Assembly: GCA_964236735.1 (NCBI GenBank)
Contig: CAXSFM010000004.1
Span: forward strand, 1 to 64,000
Source of the DNA: JAIVJG01 sp964236735
GTDB lineage: Bacteria; Acidobacteriota; Blastocatellia; Pyrinomonadales; Pyrinomonadaceae
Direction of reading: 5' to 3'
Length of the DNA: 64,000 nt
Part shown: piece by piece, positions 50,282 through 59,400 of the stretch
Position numbering within the stretch: the first letter of the stretch is position 1
Layout of the letters: each line of letters begins with the position of its first letter
Made by a program: the position numbers and the translations under genes
The notes under the pieces: model-generated
Database searches by the model: none
What the model saw: the letters and a program-made list of their open reading frames with translations, nothing else
Told to the model about the DNA's origin: nothing

Positions 50282-51358
50282 TTATCTGGCGCTCAGTTCG
50301 TGGACGGCCTCGACGAGTGCGACGACGTTTTCGACAGGAGTTTCAGGCAGGATGCCGTGTCCGAGATTGAAGATGTGGCCGGGACGATTTGCCGCCTGCG
50401 TCAGGATGCGCTCTGCCTGTTGCCGGATGTGTGCGGGCGAAGCGAACAGTGCGACAGGGTCGAAGTTGCCCATCACGGCTATATCATGGCCGAGTCGCGC
50501 CCAGGCTTCGTCGAGACGCACGCGCCAGTCGAGGCCGATCACGTCGCCGCCCGCCTCGCGCATTAGTTCCAGCAGCATCCCCGTGCCCGTGCCGAAGTGT
50601 AAGACGGGCGTGCCCTGCGTGACGTTCTGAATCACACTGCGCGTGTGCGGCAAAACGTATTCGCGATAATCGTCGGGACTGAGCGCGCCGACCCAAGAGT
50701 CGAAGAGTTGGACGGCCTGCGCGCCCGCCGCGATCTGCGCGTTGAGATAACGTGAGAGCGCGCGCGAAATAAGCGACATCAAGGCGTGCCACGCGCCCGC
50801 GTCGTCGTACATCAGACGCTTCGTGTGAATGTAATTCTTCGACGCGCCGCCTTCGATGATGTAAGAGGCGAGCGTGAACGGCGCGCCCGCGAAACCGATG
50901 AGCGGAAGATGAGAAGGCAGCGCGCGGCGTGTCTGTCGGATAGCTTCATAGACGTAATCGAGCGCGCTCACGTCTTCGACTTCGCGCAGGCGTTCGACAT
51001 CGCTTGCTTGGCGCACAGGGTTGTGGATGACGGGGCCTTCGCCTTTCGCGAATTCGAGTTCGAGTCCCATCGGCTCGATGATGAGCAAAATGTCCGCGAA
51101 GATAATCGCCGCATCCACGTTCAATTTCTCGGCGGCATAGACGGTCACTTCGGCGGCGAGCGCGGGCGTCTTGCACAGCTCGAGAAAAGACGTGCGCGCG
51201 CGTACCTCTCTGTACTCGCGCATGTAGCGACCGGCCTGCCGCATCAACCAGACGGGCGTGTACGGCACAGGCTCGCGCCGGCACGCGCGCATGAAAGGGC
51301 TATCGTGTAAAAGTTGCGCTGCGCTCTCCGCGTTTGTTGTCGCTTGCTTCTGGCTCAT
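50282..51358 (-). CDS. hemE: uroporphyrinogen decarboxylase
   Basis: This enzyme decarboxylates the four acetate side chains of uroporphyrinogen III to give coproporphyrinogen III. Signature 1 is PVWLMRQAGRYMREYREVR with the substrate-binding Arg residues, signature 2 is PLIGFAGAPFTLASYIIEGG, and the active-site Asp lies in IIFADILLI. QLFDSWVGALSPDDYREYV and ILNLGHGILPETPVENV-like endings complete the barrel. At 358 residues the protein is full length. It is the first gene of the hemE-hemH-hemY cluster and is divergent from the ECF sigma factor gene at 51628. Confidence 0.96.
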   Translation of the reverse strand: MSQKQATTNAESAAQLLHDSPFMRACRREPVPYTPVWLMRQAGRYMREYREVRARTSFLELCKTPALAAEVTVYAAEKLNVDAAIIFADILLIIEPMGLELEFAKGEGPVIHNPVRQASDVERLREVEDVSALDYVYEAIRQTRRALPSHLPLIGFAGAPFTLASYIIEGGASKNYIHTKRLMYDDAGAWHALMSLISRALSRYLNAQIAAGAQAVQLFDSWVGALSPDDYREYVLPHTRSVIQNVTQGTPVLHFGTGTGMLLELMREAGGDVIGLDWRVRLDEAWARLGHDIAVMGNFDPVALFASPAHIRQQAERILTQAANRPGHIFNLGHGILPETPVENVVALVEAVHELSAR

Positions 51359-51483
51359 TCAACCTTTGTCTCCGGCGTCAGTCATCAGAAACTTACGCGC
51401 CGGACAGTCCGTTTAGATTTAAGTCGAGAGTGCGCCGCATTCAACTAAAATTTTCGACGCGCGCACGAACAGACTACAATACG

Positions 51484-51526
51484 AAAGATGATAAACGTTA
51501 ATGGCGACGCCGGTTTTATCATCTTT
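51484..51526. promoter_or_regulatory. 12-base inverted repeat between hemE and sigma factor
   Basis: AAAGATGATAAA (51484-51495) is repeated inverted as TTTATCATCTTT (51515-51526) with 19 bases between. It lies in the divergent region between hemE and the sigma factor gene, and could be an operator or a transcript hairpin. A TACAAT box at 51475-51480 sits just to its left. Confidence 0.45.
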
Positions 51527-51627
51527 GATGGCACACAGGGGCGCGTGTTAGCGTGGAGCCGTGAGAGCGTAGAAAGTTTTTTGTCACGAAAGAAAGGGGC
51601 GCGGTGTTTTAGCTTCTGAGTGTGCAA

Positions 51628-52224
51628 ATGAGCGGATACATGGCGAGAGTTTTGCTGGAGACGATGCCCGAGACAGCTTCGAGTGCAGCGGCGACGCCGG
51701 CGTTGAATTTCGACGAGGCTTTCACGCTGCATCACAGGGCTGTGTTCCGCGCCGCCTACACGGTCGTGCGCGATGCGGGTCTCGCCGAAGACGTGACGCA
51801 GGAGGTGTTTCTCAAACTCTATCGTCATCTCGATTCATTGCAGAACGAGGAGCATGTCCGCCCGTGGTTGCTGCGCGTGACGACGAACGAGTCGCTCAAC
51901 GCGCTGCGCGGTCGGCATCGTGCGGGTGCGCGCGAGGAAGAGTTCGCGCAATCGGCGGCGACGTTTGAAGGTGGCAGGACGGCGGCGGCAGTGGCGGTTG
52001 ATGCGGACTACGAGCGGAGGGTCGAATTAGAGGCAGCGCGTCGCGCGCTCGAGCAAATCAAAGAGCCGATGCGAAGCTGTCTCCTGCTTAAGCAGCAGGG
52101 ACTTTCGTATCGCGAGATTGCGGAGACGCTCTCGGTCAACGAGGTCAACGTCGGAAGCTTGATCGCGCGCGGGCGCAAAGAATTTATCAGGGTCTATGGG
52201 AAGATCGGAGGACGCCGGACATGA
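51628..52224 (+). CDS. ECF-type RNA polymerase sigma factor
   Basis: This 198-residue protein is a group 4 (ECF) sigma factor. Region 2 spans FDEAFTLHHRAVFRAAYTVVRDAGLAEDVTQEVFLKLYRHL, with the DVTQEVFLK core, and LLRVTTNESLNALRGR completes it. Region 4 has MRSCLLLKQQGLSYREIAETLSVNEVNVGSLIARGRKEF, a helix-turn-helix that reads the -35 element; the linker is unusually Ala- and Arg-rich. The start is ambiguous: ATG at 51628 or 51640. Its 3' end overlaps the zinc-finger anti-sigma gene by 4 bases, the classical arrangement for an anti-sigma-controlled pair. Confidence 0.9.
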   Translation: MSGYMARVLLETMPETASSAAATPALNFDEAFTLHHRAVFRAAYTVVRDAGLAEDVTQEVFLKLYRHLDSLQNEEHVRPWLLRVTTNESLNALRGRHRAGAREEEFAQSAATFEGGRTAAAVAVDADYERRVELEAARRALEQIKEPMRSCLLLKQQGLSYREIAETLSVNEVNVGSLIARGRKEFIRVYGKIGGRRT

Positions 52225-53120
52225 AAAATTGTTTGGACGAAGGAATGATGCAGACGTATCTCGACGGCGAACTCTCACCGGACGCCGAGCGCGCCGCGAC
52301 GGCGCACATCGCGGGATGCCGCCGGTGTGTTGAGATGATGTCCGCCGCCAGAAACGAGTCCGGTTTCTTCGCGCAAGCGTTCGCGCTCGCAGATGAAATC
52401 GAAGCGCCGACCGAGCGGCTACGCGCGCGCGTCAACGCCGCCATCGCGCAACTTGAATCCGCCGGCGCAGCGCCATCTCGTCGTGAGCCACGCAGCAACG
52501 TTAACTCATTGCTCGCATCATTGACGGGAATCTTCACGCGAACGCCGCGCCGCGCGGTCGTAGCGTTTGCCAGTGTCGCTCTCGTCGCGTGCGTGGCCAT
52601 CTTCGCGCTGATCAACCGTTCGCCTTCGCATCCGAATGAAGTCGCGGTCAATGAAAATCAACCTGCCGCCGTCAACGTTCAGCCGACGGCGGTTCTAGTG
52701 GAGAAGGGGCAGCCGACTGTGCCGCCAGTCTCAAAGGGTAACGAGCGGCAGGACGTGTTCGTGAACGTGGGCGAGAACAAACCGGCGCGCGTGCGAATCG
52801 AGAATGCTTCGTACAACGCATCCCGCAACGCGGGGACGGAAAAACTTCTGGCGAATGAGAGGCAGTATCGTGAAAGCATCGCGTCACTGAATAAGACGAT
52901 CACGGCGGGCGGCGATGCGCTGCTGAGGCCGTCTGTGCGCGCCGACTATGAGCGCAACGTCGCGTTGCTCGATAACGCCATCGCCGAGACGCGCAACGTC
53001 GCGCTCCGTAATCCGAATGACAGAGACGCCGTTAACTTTCTGCTGTCCGCCTATCAAAGCAAAGTTGAATTGATGACCACCATCGCGAATCAAGCGCAGG
53101 TCGCCACGCTCGGACGTTGA
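52221..53120 (+). CDS. zinc-finger anti-sigma factor with periplasmic domain
   Basis: The 299-residue protein begins with an anti-sigma zinc-finger (zf-HC2): Cys4, His29-x3-Cys33-x2-Cys36 (AHIAGCRRC), followed by a linker and one transmembrane helix (VVAFASVALVACVAIFALI, about 114-132). The periplasmic remainder is disordered and Pro-rich, then helical with RADYERNVALLDNAIAETRNVALRNPNDRDAVNFLL, like a small tetratricopeptide-like bundle. The start overlaps the sigma gene by 4 bases, so it is expected to hold that sigma factor at the membrane and release it on an envelope signal. Confidence 0.88.
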   Translation: MKNCLDEGMMQTYLDGELSPDAERAATAHIAGCRRCVEMMSAARNESGFFAQAFALADEIEAPTERLRARVNAAIAQLESAGAAPSRREPRSNVNSLLASLTGIFTRTPRRAVVAFASVALVACVAIFALINRSPSHPNEVAVNENQPAAVNVQPTAVLVEKGQPTVPPVSKGNERQDVFVNVGENKPARVRIENASYNASRNAGTEKLLANERQYRESIASLNKTITAGGDALLRPSVRADYERNVALLDNAIAETRNVALRNPNDRDAVNFLLSAYQSKVELMTTIANQAQVATLGR

Positions 53121-53134
53121 TTGAATAAATTGAA

Positions 53135-54106
53135 ATGAAATCAGCCAGGTCATTTATCATTTTCATCATCATCGCTGCGCTTTCTTCGAGTGCGTGGTCG
53201 CGTGATTTGCCCTCTGCGCGAAACGTCGAGGACGAGAACAAGAAAGATGTTTCCATCGTCGCGGAGCCGGACGTGGTGGTGACGCTCTGTCTCGCTTCGG
53301 GCGGCATCGTGGTGCGCGGTTGGGACAAGCGCGAAGTCCGCGCGCGCGCTTCGGGCGGCGAGAAAATCGCATTGCCGTCGAGTCCGGCGGCGGCGACAGC
53401 AGGCGCGAGGCGCGTGGACGTGCTCGTCGGTGATGAAGCGGCGCGCACGCCTGCGGAATCGGGCTGGTGCGAAGGGACGGGCAGCATCGAACTCGATGTG
53501 CCGCGCGGCGCGACCGTCAATTTACAGATACGCGAGGGCGGCGTTGAAGTCTCACAGGTAGCCGAGGCGCGTGTCGAGAGCATTAACGGTGATGTGAATC
53601 TGGAGCGTATCTCAAAGACCGTCGAGGCCACTTGCCTGAGCGGCGACATCTCTCTGGCGGACTCGGTGGGACGTGTGCATCTGCGGACGGTGAGCGGCGA
53701 AATTGAGGCGACGAATGTGCGCCCGCTGGAAGCGAGCGACACGTTTTCCGCCGGCTCGACAAGCGGCGAGGTCACGCTCCAACGCATCTCGCACACGCAG
53801 GTTAAAGCCGCGACGGTCAGCGGCAGCATTCGGATGAGCGGGGCGTTGACGCGCGGCGGCGACTACGAATTTCGGACGACGAATGGCGACCTGACGCTGA
53901 CGCTCCCGCCTGACGCTTCCTTTCGCCTGAGCGCGCGCGCGGTGGCGAGCGGCGAGGTCATCACGGACTTTCCCGTCAAGGCGAACGCGGGTGAGCCGGG
54001 CGTGAAGGAAGCGCATCAAGATCGTCTCGCCGGCGTCGTCGGCACGGGCGACGCGAGCCTCAACCTGACGACGTTCAGCGGGACGGTGCAAATCAAGCGA
54101 CAATAA
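53135..54106 (+). CDS. DUF4097 family exported beta-repeat protein
   Basis: The 323-residue protein starts 15 bases after the anti-sigma gene and has a signal peptide (FIIFIIIAALSSSAWS). The mature part is a DUF4097 right-handed beta-helix-like repeat: GIVVRGWDKREVRARA, GSIELDVPRGATVNLQIREG, RVESINGDVNLERIS, AGSTSGEVTLQRIS, ATVSGSIRMSG and TTNGDLTLTLPPDASF, each about 20-25 residues. DUF4097 proteins are annotated 'putative adhesin'; functions are unknown. Being in the sigma/anti-sigma transcript, it could be an envelope-stress sensor or effector. Confidence 0.87.
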   Translation: MKSARSFIIFIIIAALSSSAWSRDLPSARNVEDENKKDVSIVAEPDVVVTLCLASGGIVVRGWDKREVRARASGGEKIALPSSPAAATAGARRVDVLVGDEAARTPAESGWCEGTGSIELDVPRGATVNLQIREGGVEVSQVAEARVESINGDVNLERISKTVEATCLSGDISLADSVGRVHLRTVSGEIEATNVRPLEASDTFSAGSTSGEVTLQRISHTQVKAATVSGSIRMSGALTRGGDYEFRTTNGDLTLTLPPDASFRLSARAVASGEVITDFPVKANAGEPGVKEAHQDRLAGVVGTGDASLNLTTFSGTVQIKRQ

Positions 54107-54448
54107 AGGTAGTGGATCAGTTTCAAAGATAGAACAAGTCAGCTACGCAAAGGCGCAAAGACACAAAGACGCACAGCAGATCGCACAGAGCTTGAGCGAT
54201 GCCGTATCTTTCATGCTTTCCTGCCTCTTCCTGTGCGCCTTTGCGTGAGATTCTTTTTTCCCTCTGTCTCACACCTCAATTTCAAAACTAACCCACTATT
54301 AAATTTTACTGCCACAAATCATCCGCGCATGGTGTTTCCAACATAGACGAGGGCGCGAACGTGGTTGATTGAATCAGAGATCGCAGGTGGATTCTCCGTG
54401 CGTCGCATCGTCGAAGCAGAAACTTTTTGTAGAAGAGGAAAGAAAAGC
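54107..54448. other. intergenic region mostly occupied by a MITE-like element
   Basis: This gap of 342 bases between two DUF4097 genes holds the element at 54112-54296, described separately, and about 150 bases before the next ribosome-binding site (GAGGAAAG at 54434). I see no other gene. Confidence 0.5.
54112..54296. mobile_element. MITE-like element flanked by TA
   Basis: Terminal inverted repeats GTGGATCAGTTTCAAA (left) and, reading inward on the other strand, GTGGGTTAGTTTTGAAA (right) border a 185-base element; both ends are flanked by TA (54110-54111 and 54297-54298), as expected for a target duplication of IS630/Tc1-mariner-type transposition. The interior holds a second palindrome, CGCAAAGGCGCAAAG versus CGCCTTTGCG. 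It has no coding capacity and starts 5 bases after a stop codon. Confidence 0.65.
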
Positions 54449-56473
54449 ATGTCGAGTAAACAAGTGAAGAGTCTGCTGGCAATTTTCTCGTTGCTGCTCT
54501 TGCCCGGCGCGAACGTTGTGAGCGCAAGACAGCAAACGCGCACGGACGCGCAGGGAAGGCCGGAGTTAACGGAAGAGTTTCACCAGACGTATCCGCTCGC
54601 GGCTGACGGGCGCATGAGTTTGTCGAACATCAACGGCAGAGTGCGCGTCACGGGCTGGGATCGCAACGAAGTGCGCGTGGATGCCGTCAAACGCGCTTTC
54701 ACGCAGGAGCGTCTGAGGGAAGCACAGATTAAGGTTGAGGCCAGCCAGAGTGAAGTTCGCATCGAAACGAAATATCCTGACCATGCTTTCGAGAGTGACG
54801 AAGAAAATTGTCGCGGCTGCAATCGCCCGGCGAGCGTCGAGTACACGATCTCTGTGCCGCGAGGCGCGCGTCTCGACGAAATCGAATTGGTCAACGGCGC
54901 GCTCGACCTCGAAGAATTAAACGGCAACATCCGCGCCAACACAGTCAACGGTACGCTGACGGCTCGTTCGTTGAGCGGGACGGTCAGGTTGTCTGTCGTC
55001 AACGGGCGGCTGGATGCGAACTTTGAGCGTCTGCCCGGAGCCGGAAACGTGACGCTCGATGCGGTCAATGGCCCACTGATGTTAACCATTCCATCCGACG
55101 CTAACGCGCTGCTCAAAGCCAGCACGGTACACGGTTCGATTACCAACGACTTCAATCTCCCTGTGCGGACGGGGCAGTACGTCGGGCGCAATCTTGAAGG
55201 GCGTCTCGGCGCGGGCAACACGAGCATCAAAATGAGCAACGTCAACGGCACGATCTCGATTAACCACACCGCAGACAATCGCCCGCTCAGTCCCGTCACC
55301 AATCTTTTGTCCGAGACGGGACGGGATGCTGGTGACGACTTCGACGCGGCTGAGATCGGGCGCGAAGCCGCCGAAGCCGCGCGCAGGTCTGTGAGGAGTA
55401 TCTCTGGCGAAGACATCGCCGCGCGTCGCGATGCCGAACGCGCAAGAGCGGATGGACTGCGCGAGGCGCAACGTGTGCGTGAAGAGGCGTTGCGCGATGC
55501 GGAGCGCGAGCAACTGCTGTCTGAACGCGAGCGAGAAAGGGCGCAGCGCGAGGCGGAGCGCGATGTCGCACGGCAGGGACAGGAAATCGCGCGTGAGGTG
55601 AATCGTAACGTGCAGGCCGAGTTGAAACGCAGCAGGGTCATCGTCAACGCAACGCATCCCGCTTCTGTGCGCGTCACCGAGCGCGTCTCGAACACGCTCC
55701 CGGCCAGCAGCGCGTCCCGTGTCCGCATCGAGAACTTCGACGGCCCCATCACCATTCATGCGTGGGACAGACAGGAAGTTCAATACACGGCGTTGAAGAG
55801 AGGGTATGACGATAAAGAGTTGAAAGGCATCAAGATCAACACGCAGCCGGGCAACACAGGACACTCCGACACATCTGCGGGCGCGACGAGCGTCAATGCG
55901 GACGTGACCATCCGCTCCGAATTCGACAAGGCCTTCGCGCATGACGTGGTGATGCGCGGAGGTCGCGTCGTGTCTTTTAATTCAGCCGCAACAGTCGAGC
56001 TTGACGTTTACGTGCCGCGCGATGCGAGCCTCAACATCTCTTCGGGCGATGGACGCCTGCGCGTCGAGGGCACGAACGGTGCGGTCGAACTCCACACGGG
56101 CGACGGGGCGATTGATGTCAGCGGCGGTCGCGGTCGCCAGCGTGCGGAGACGGGCGACGGCCACATCCGCATCGAAAATTTTGACGGCGAAGCGGATGCA
56201 CGCACCGGCGACGGGCGCATCACGCTCGACGGTCGCTTCCAAAAACTTTCCGCGCGCACCGGCGAGGGAACCATCGCGCTCAACGTCGCCGCCGATCTCA
56301 ACGCCACGATTGAGACCGATGCGAGAAACGTCGTCAACGACAGTCAGGCCGTCGCCGAAGATGCGAATGAAACTGAACCGGCGAAGCGCGTGCGTCGCTT
56401 CCGCGTCGGGAGTGGCGGGCAAATTTTCAACTTAAAAGTTGGCGACGGCCAGATCATCCTGAATCGTCGTTAA
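54449..56473 (+). CDS. double DUF4097 protein with central coiled coil
   Basis: I use the ATG at 54449, preceded by GAGGAAAG, because it begins the signal peptide (SLLAIFSLLLLPGANVVSA). The 674-residue protein has an N-terminal DUF4097 beta-repeat domain (about 50-290; MSLSNINGRVRVTGWDRNEV, NGALDLEELNGNIRANTVNG), then a highly charged Arg/Glu/Ala helix of about 80 residues (RERERAQREAERDV and similar heptads), then a second DUF4097 domain (about 400-670; SSGDGRLRVEGTNGAV, HTGDGAIDVSGGRG, ARTGDGRITLDG). The two halves differ in repeat type: 'VNG' turns in the first, 'TGDG' turns in the second. Likely periplasmic or outer-membrane attached; role unknown. Confidence 0.85.
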   Translation: MSSKQVKSLLAIFSLLLLPGANVVSARQQTRTDAQGRPELTEEFHQTYPLAADGRMSLSNINGRVRVTGWDRNEVRVDAVKRAFTQERLREAQIKVEASQSEVRIETKYPDHAFESDEENCRGCNRPASVEYTISVPRGARLDEIELVNGALDLEELNGNIRANTVNGTLTARSLSGTVRLSVVNGRLDANFERLPGAGNVTLDAVNGPLMLTIPSDANALLKASTVHGSITNDFNLPVRTGQYVGRNLEGRLGAGNTSIKMSNVNGTISINHTADNRPLSPVTNLLSETGRDAGDDFDAAEIGREAAEAARRSVRSISGEDIAARRDAERARADGLREAQRVREEALRDAEREQLLSERERERAQREAERDVARQGQEIAREVNRNVQAELKRSRVIVNATHPASVRVTERVSNTLPASSASRVRIENFDGPITIHAWDRQEVQYTALKRGYDDKELKGIKINTQPGNTGHSDTSAGATSVNADVTIRSEFDKAFAHDVVMRGGRVVSFNSAATVELDVYVPRDASLNISSGDGRLRVEGTNGAVELHTGDGAIDVSGGRGRQRAETGDGHIRIENFDGEADARTGDGRITLDGRFQKLSARTGEGTIALNVAADLNATIETDARNVVNDSQAVAEDANETEPAKRVRRFRVGSGGQIFNLKVGDGQIILNRR

Positions 56474-56673
56474 CGCTCGTAATGGCGCGCGCGTCTGTAT
56501 CAAAAGTTGAATGAGATTTGCCGGCGTATGGAACTTTAATGGCTTCGCGCTCGTGTAAACAAATGGCTGAACATTTCCGGCGCACGCATCGCGCAACGAT
56601 TGAAGAATCAAATTAACGTGGACGCGGAAGACCCCTCGCGGTTGAGAATTTATACTTTCAGGAAATGCAATAT

Positions 56674-59400
56674 ATGAAGTTCCCCCGAAAACTGCTCATC
56701 ATCTCTTTGCTCGCCTGTGTCTATTTTTTGACGACCCTGCACGCGGCACACGCACAACAGCAGCAGCAATCCACGCCTCCGGCGCAGTCGGGCAATGGTA
56801 GCGGCAGTAGCAGCGGCGTGGAGGGCGCGACGACGACGGTGGAAGTAACGTCTTCAACCACGACCGCCACGAAAGTTGATGCCGCGACGCAGCCCGCCTC
56901 GACCGCGACCAAACACTCCGCGAGCAAATCTCTGGCAACATTGTCGCCGGAGAAAGCTCAACCCGTGCGCCTCACTTTGTTCTCCAAGCCGCCCGTGATT
57001 GACGGCAAGCTCGATGAAGGCGAGTGGACGCAGGCTTCCGTCTTCAAAGACTTCATACAGTTCCGCCCCGGCGATAACGTCGCCGCTTCGATGCCCACCG
57101 TCGCTTACATCGGCTACGACGCGAAGTATTTGTACATCGCTTTTCACGCCTACGATGATCCGTCGAAAATTCGCGCGACCGTCGCCAAGCGCGATTCGGT
57201 TTTCGGCGAAGACAACGTGCGCGTCTATCTCGACACGTTCAACGACCAGCGACGCGCCTACGTCCTCGGTTGGAATCCGCTCGGCATTCAGGCCGACGGA
57301 ATTTACACCGAAGGTCAGGACTTGGACTTGAGTGTTGACGTGGTGATGGAATCGAAAGGCGCGTTGACGGCTGACGGTTATGTCGTCGAGGCGGCGATTC
57401 CGTTCAAGTCTCTGCGTTACGAAGCGGGCAAGGGGAAAATTTGGGGCATACATTTGTGGCGCAACATTGACCGGCTCAATGACGAGATGGATTCGTGGGT
57501 TCCGATGTCGCGCGACAATTCGAGCACGCTCAATCAGGCCGGACATGTGACGGGACTCGAAGGCATCTCGACCGAGCGCACGCTGGAGTTGATTCCGAGT
57601 CTCACCGTTTCGGAAACCGGCACGCGCGCGCGCATTTTGAGTCGCGGGCAGATTGCTGAACAGAGGCGTCTGGGACTGAATCCATTAGACAACGGCAAGC
57701 TCGTTAACCAGCCTATCGGACTCGACCCCGGCCTCACGATGAAGTACAGCATCACTCCGACCGTGACGCTCGATCTCGCGCTCAACCCGGACTTCGCGCA
57801 GGTCGAGGCGGACACGACGGTCGTCACGGCTAATCAGCGTTTCCCGATTTTCTTCCCGGAAAAACGTCCCTTCTTTCTCGAAGGCGCGGACATCTTCACG
57901 ACGATTATCAGCGCGGTCAACACGCGCACCATCTCCGACCCGGACATCGCCGTCAAGCTGACGGGCAAGCAGGGACGCAACAGTTTCGGCCTCCTGCTCG
58001 CCTCCGACAACGCGCCCGGCAACTACAGCGACGAGCGACGTTTCGACCCTGAACTGTTACCGGAACAGAGATTCATTGACAAGAATTCTTACGTCGGCGT
58101 GCTGCGTCTCAAACGAGACATCGGCGCTGACAGCACCATCGGAATGCTCGCCACGACGTACAACTTTATAGACAAGCACAACGATGTCGCAGGCTTCGAC
58201 GGACACTTTCGTCTGAACAAAACGACGACCTTCACGGCGCAGGTGCTCGCCAGTCTTTCGACGCGCTTTTTCTTTTACCCGAATGAGGATGCGAGCGCGA
58301 AGCGCACCGAAAACGGACTCGTCTATGCGTTCAGTCTCAGCGACGACGGGCGCAACTGGGGTTATGAATATTCGGGCGTCGGGCGCACGCGATTTTTCCG
58401 CGAAGACGTGGGTTTCAATCGTCGCTTCAATACCAACAACCAGTCGCTCTTCGTCCGTTATCAATCAACCGAAAAGCCGAAGGCGAAGCTCATCAACTGG
58501 CGCGCATACAACGCCGCCAACACCAATTTTAACTGGCAGGGTCACAGCCAGAATTTCAACAACGAGACGCAACTGCAACTCAACTTTCGTCACCAGAGTT
58601 TCGTCGGCGGCGGCATCGAGGAAGGATACGAGCGTCTGACGGAGGAAGAATTCGGAGCTACGCGCGAAGGGTTCGCGGCTCACAATGCGGCGAACCCGAA
58701 GCTCACAGGCGTGAGCGTTCCGCCGTGCCTGAATTACGAGAGCGATCCGACACTGAGCGCGGCAGTGCGCGCGCAACTTTCGCCCTGCACCTTCTTCGGC
58801 AGTGATACGGAGCGTTCCGTCAGACGCAAGACGGCATATTTTTTCGGCGGCGCAACTCCGTCGAAGAAGTACAATGTTTTCCTGCTCAACGTCTTCAATC
58901 GTGGCGTCTTCGATTACGATTTCGGAGCCAGCGAAAGCTACCCGCGCGTCAGTCCCGTCGCGCTTCTGTACGGCCCGGACGCGCCGCTCGATCCGGGCGC
59001 GGGCAACGAGTGGCGCGTCGAAGCCTCCTTCAATTACAAGCCGCTCGACACGCTCAATCTCTCGCTCGATTACAATAAAGATCGTCTGACCAGACGCGAC
59101 AACAAGCGCGTGGCCTTTGACGACAACATCTTCTCGATGCGCGGCACGTACCAGTTTTCGCGCTTCACCTTCCTGCGCGTCCGCGCGGATTACTCGACGC
59201 TCGCCGCGCGCTTACGTCCGCAGGTCTTGCTCGGCTGGACGCCCAATCCCGGCACTTCCTTTTTCGCCGGATACAATGACGACTTGAACCGCAACGGCTT
59301 CAACCCTTTCACGGGTCAACTCGAACCCGGACTGCGCCGCAACGGCAGGACGTTCTTTATCAAGATGTCGTACCTCATCCGCCGCAGCTTCGGGAGCTGA
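56674..59400 (+). CDS. DUF5916 family outer-membrane protein with CBM9-like domain
   Basis: The 908-residue protein (ATG at 56674; an ATG 9 bases earlier is possible) has a signal peptide ending AHAQQ, a Ser/Thr/Gly-rich linker with QQQQQ, then a carbohydrate-binding family 9-like domain: PPVIDGKLDEGEWTQASVFKD through DNVRVYLDTFNDQRRAYVLGWNPLGIQAD (in blocks). From about residue 330 it is DUF5916: TPTVTLDLALNPDFAQVEADTTVVTANQRF, PEKRPFFLEGADIF, and a C-terminal beta-barrel ending SYLIRRSFGS. These proteins are frequent in Acidobacteriota and Bacteroidota; the role in glycan or peptide handling is unproven. Confidence 0.88.
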   Translation: MKFPRKLLIISLLACVYFLTTLHAAHAQQQQQSTPPAQSGNGSGSSSGVEGATTTVEVTSSTTTATKVDAATQPASTATKHSASKSLATLSPEKAQPVRLTLFSKPPVIDGKLDEGEWTQASVFKDFIQFRPGDNVAASMPTVAYIGYDAKYLYIAFHAYDDPSKIRATVAKRDSVFGEDNVRVYLDTFNDQRRAYVLGWNPLGIQADGIYTEGQDLDLSVDVVMESKGALTADGYVVEAAIPFKSLRYEAGKGKIWGIHLWRNIDRLNDEMDSWVPMSRDNSSTLNQAGHVTGLEGISTERTLELIPSLTVSETGTRARILSRGQIAEQRRLGLNPLDNGKLVNQPIGLDPGLTMKYSITPTVTLDLALNPDFAQVEADTTVVTANQRFPIFFPEKRPFFLEGADIFTTIISAVNTRTISDPDIAVKLTGKQGRNSFGLLLASDNAPGNYSDERRFDPELLPEQRFIDKNSYVGVLRLKRDIGADSTIGMLATTYNFIDKHNDVAGFDGHFRLNKTTTFTAQVLASLSTRFFFYPNEDASAKRTENGLVYAFSLSDDGRNWGYEYSGVGRTRFFREDVGFNRRFNTNNQSLFVRYQSTEKPKAKLINWRAYNAANTNFNWQGHSQNFNNETQLQLNFRHQSFVGGGIEEGYERLTEEEFGATREGFAAHNAANPKLTGVSVPPCLNYESDPTLSAAVRAQLSPCTFFGSDTERSVRRKTAYFFGGATPSKKYNVFLLNVFNRGVFDYDFGASESYPRVSPVALLYGPDAPLDPGAGNEWRVEASFNYKPLDTLNLSLDYNKDRLTRRDNKRVAFDDNIFSMRGTYQFSRFTFLRVRADYSTLAARLRPQVLLGWTPNPGTSFFAGYNDDLNRNGFNPFTGQLEPGLRRNGRTFFIKMSYLIRRSFGS

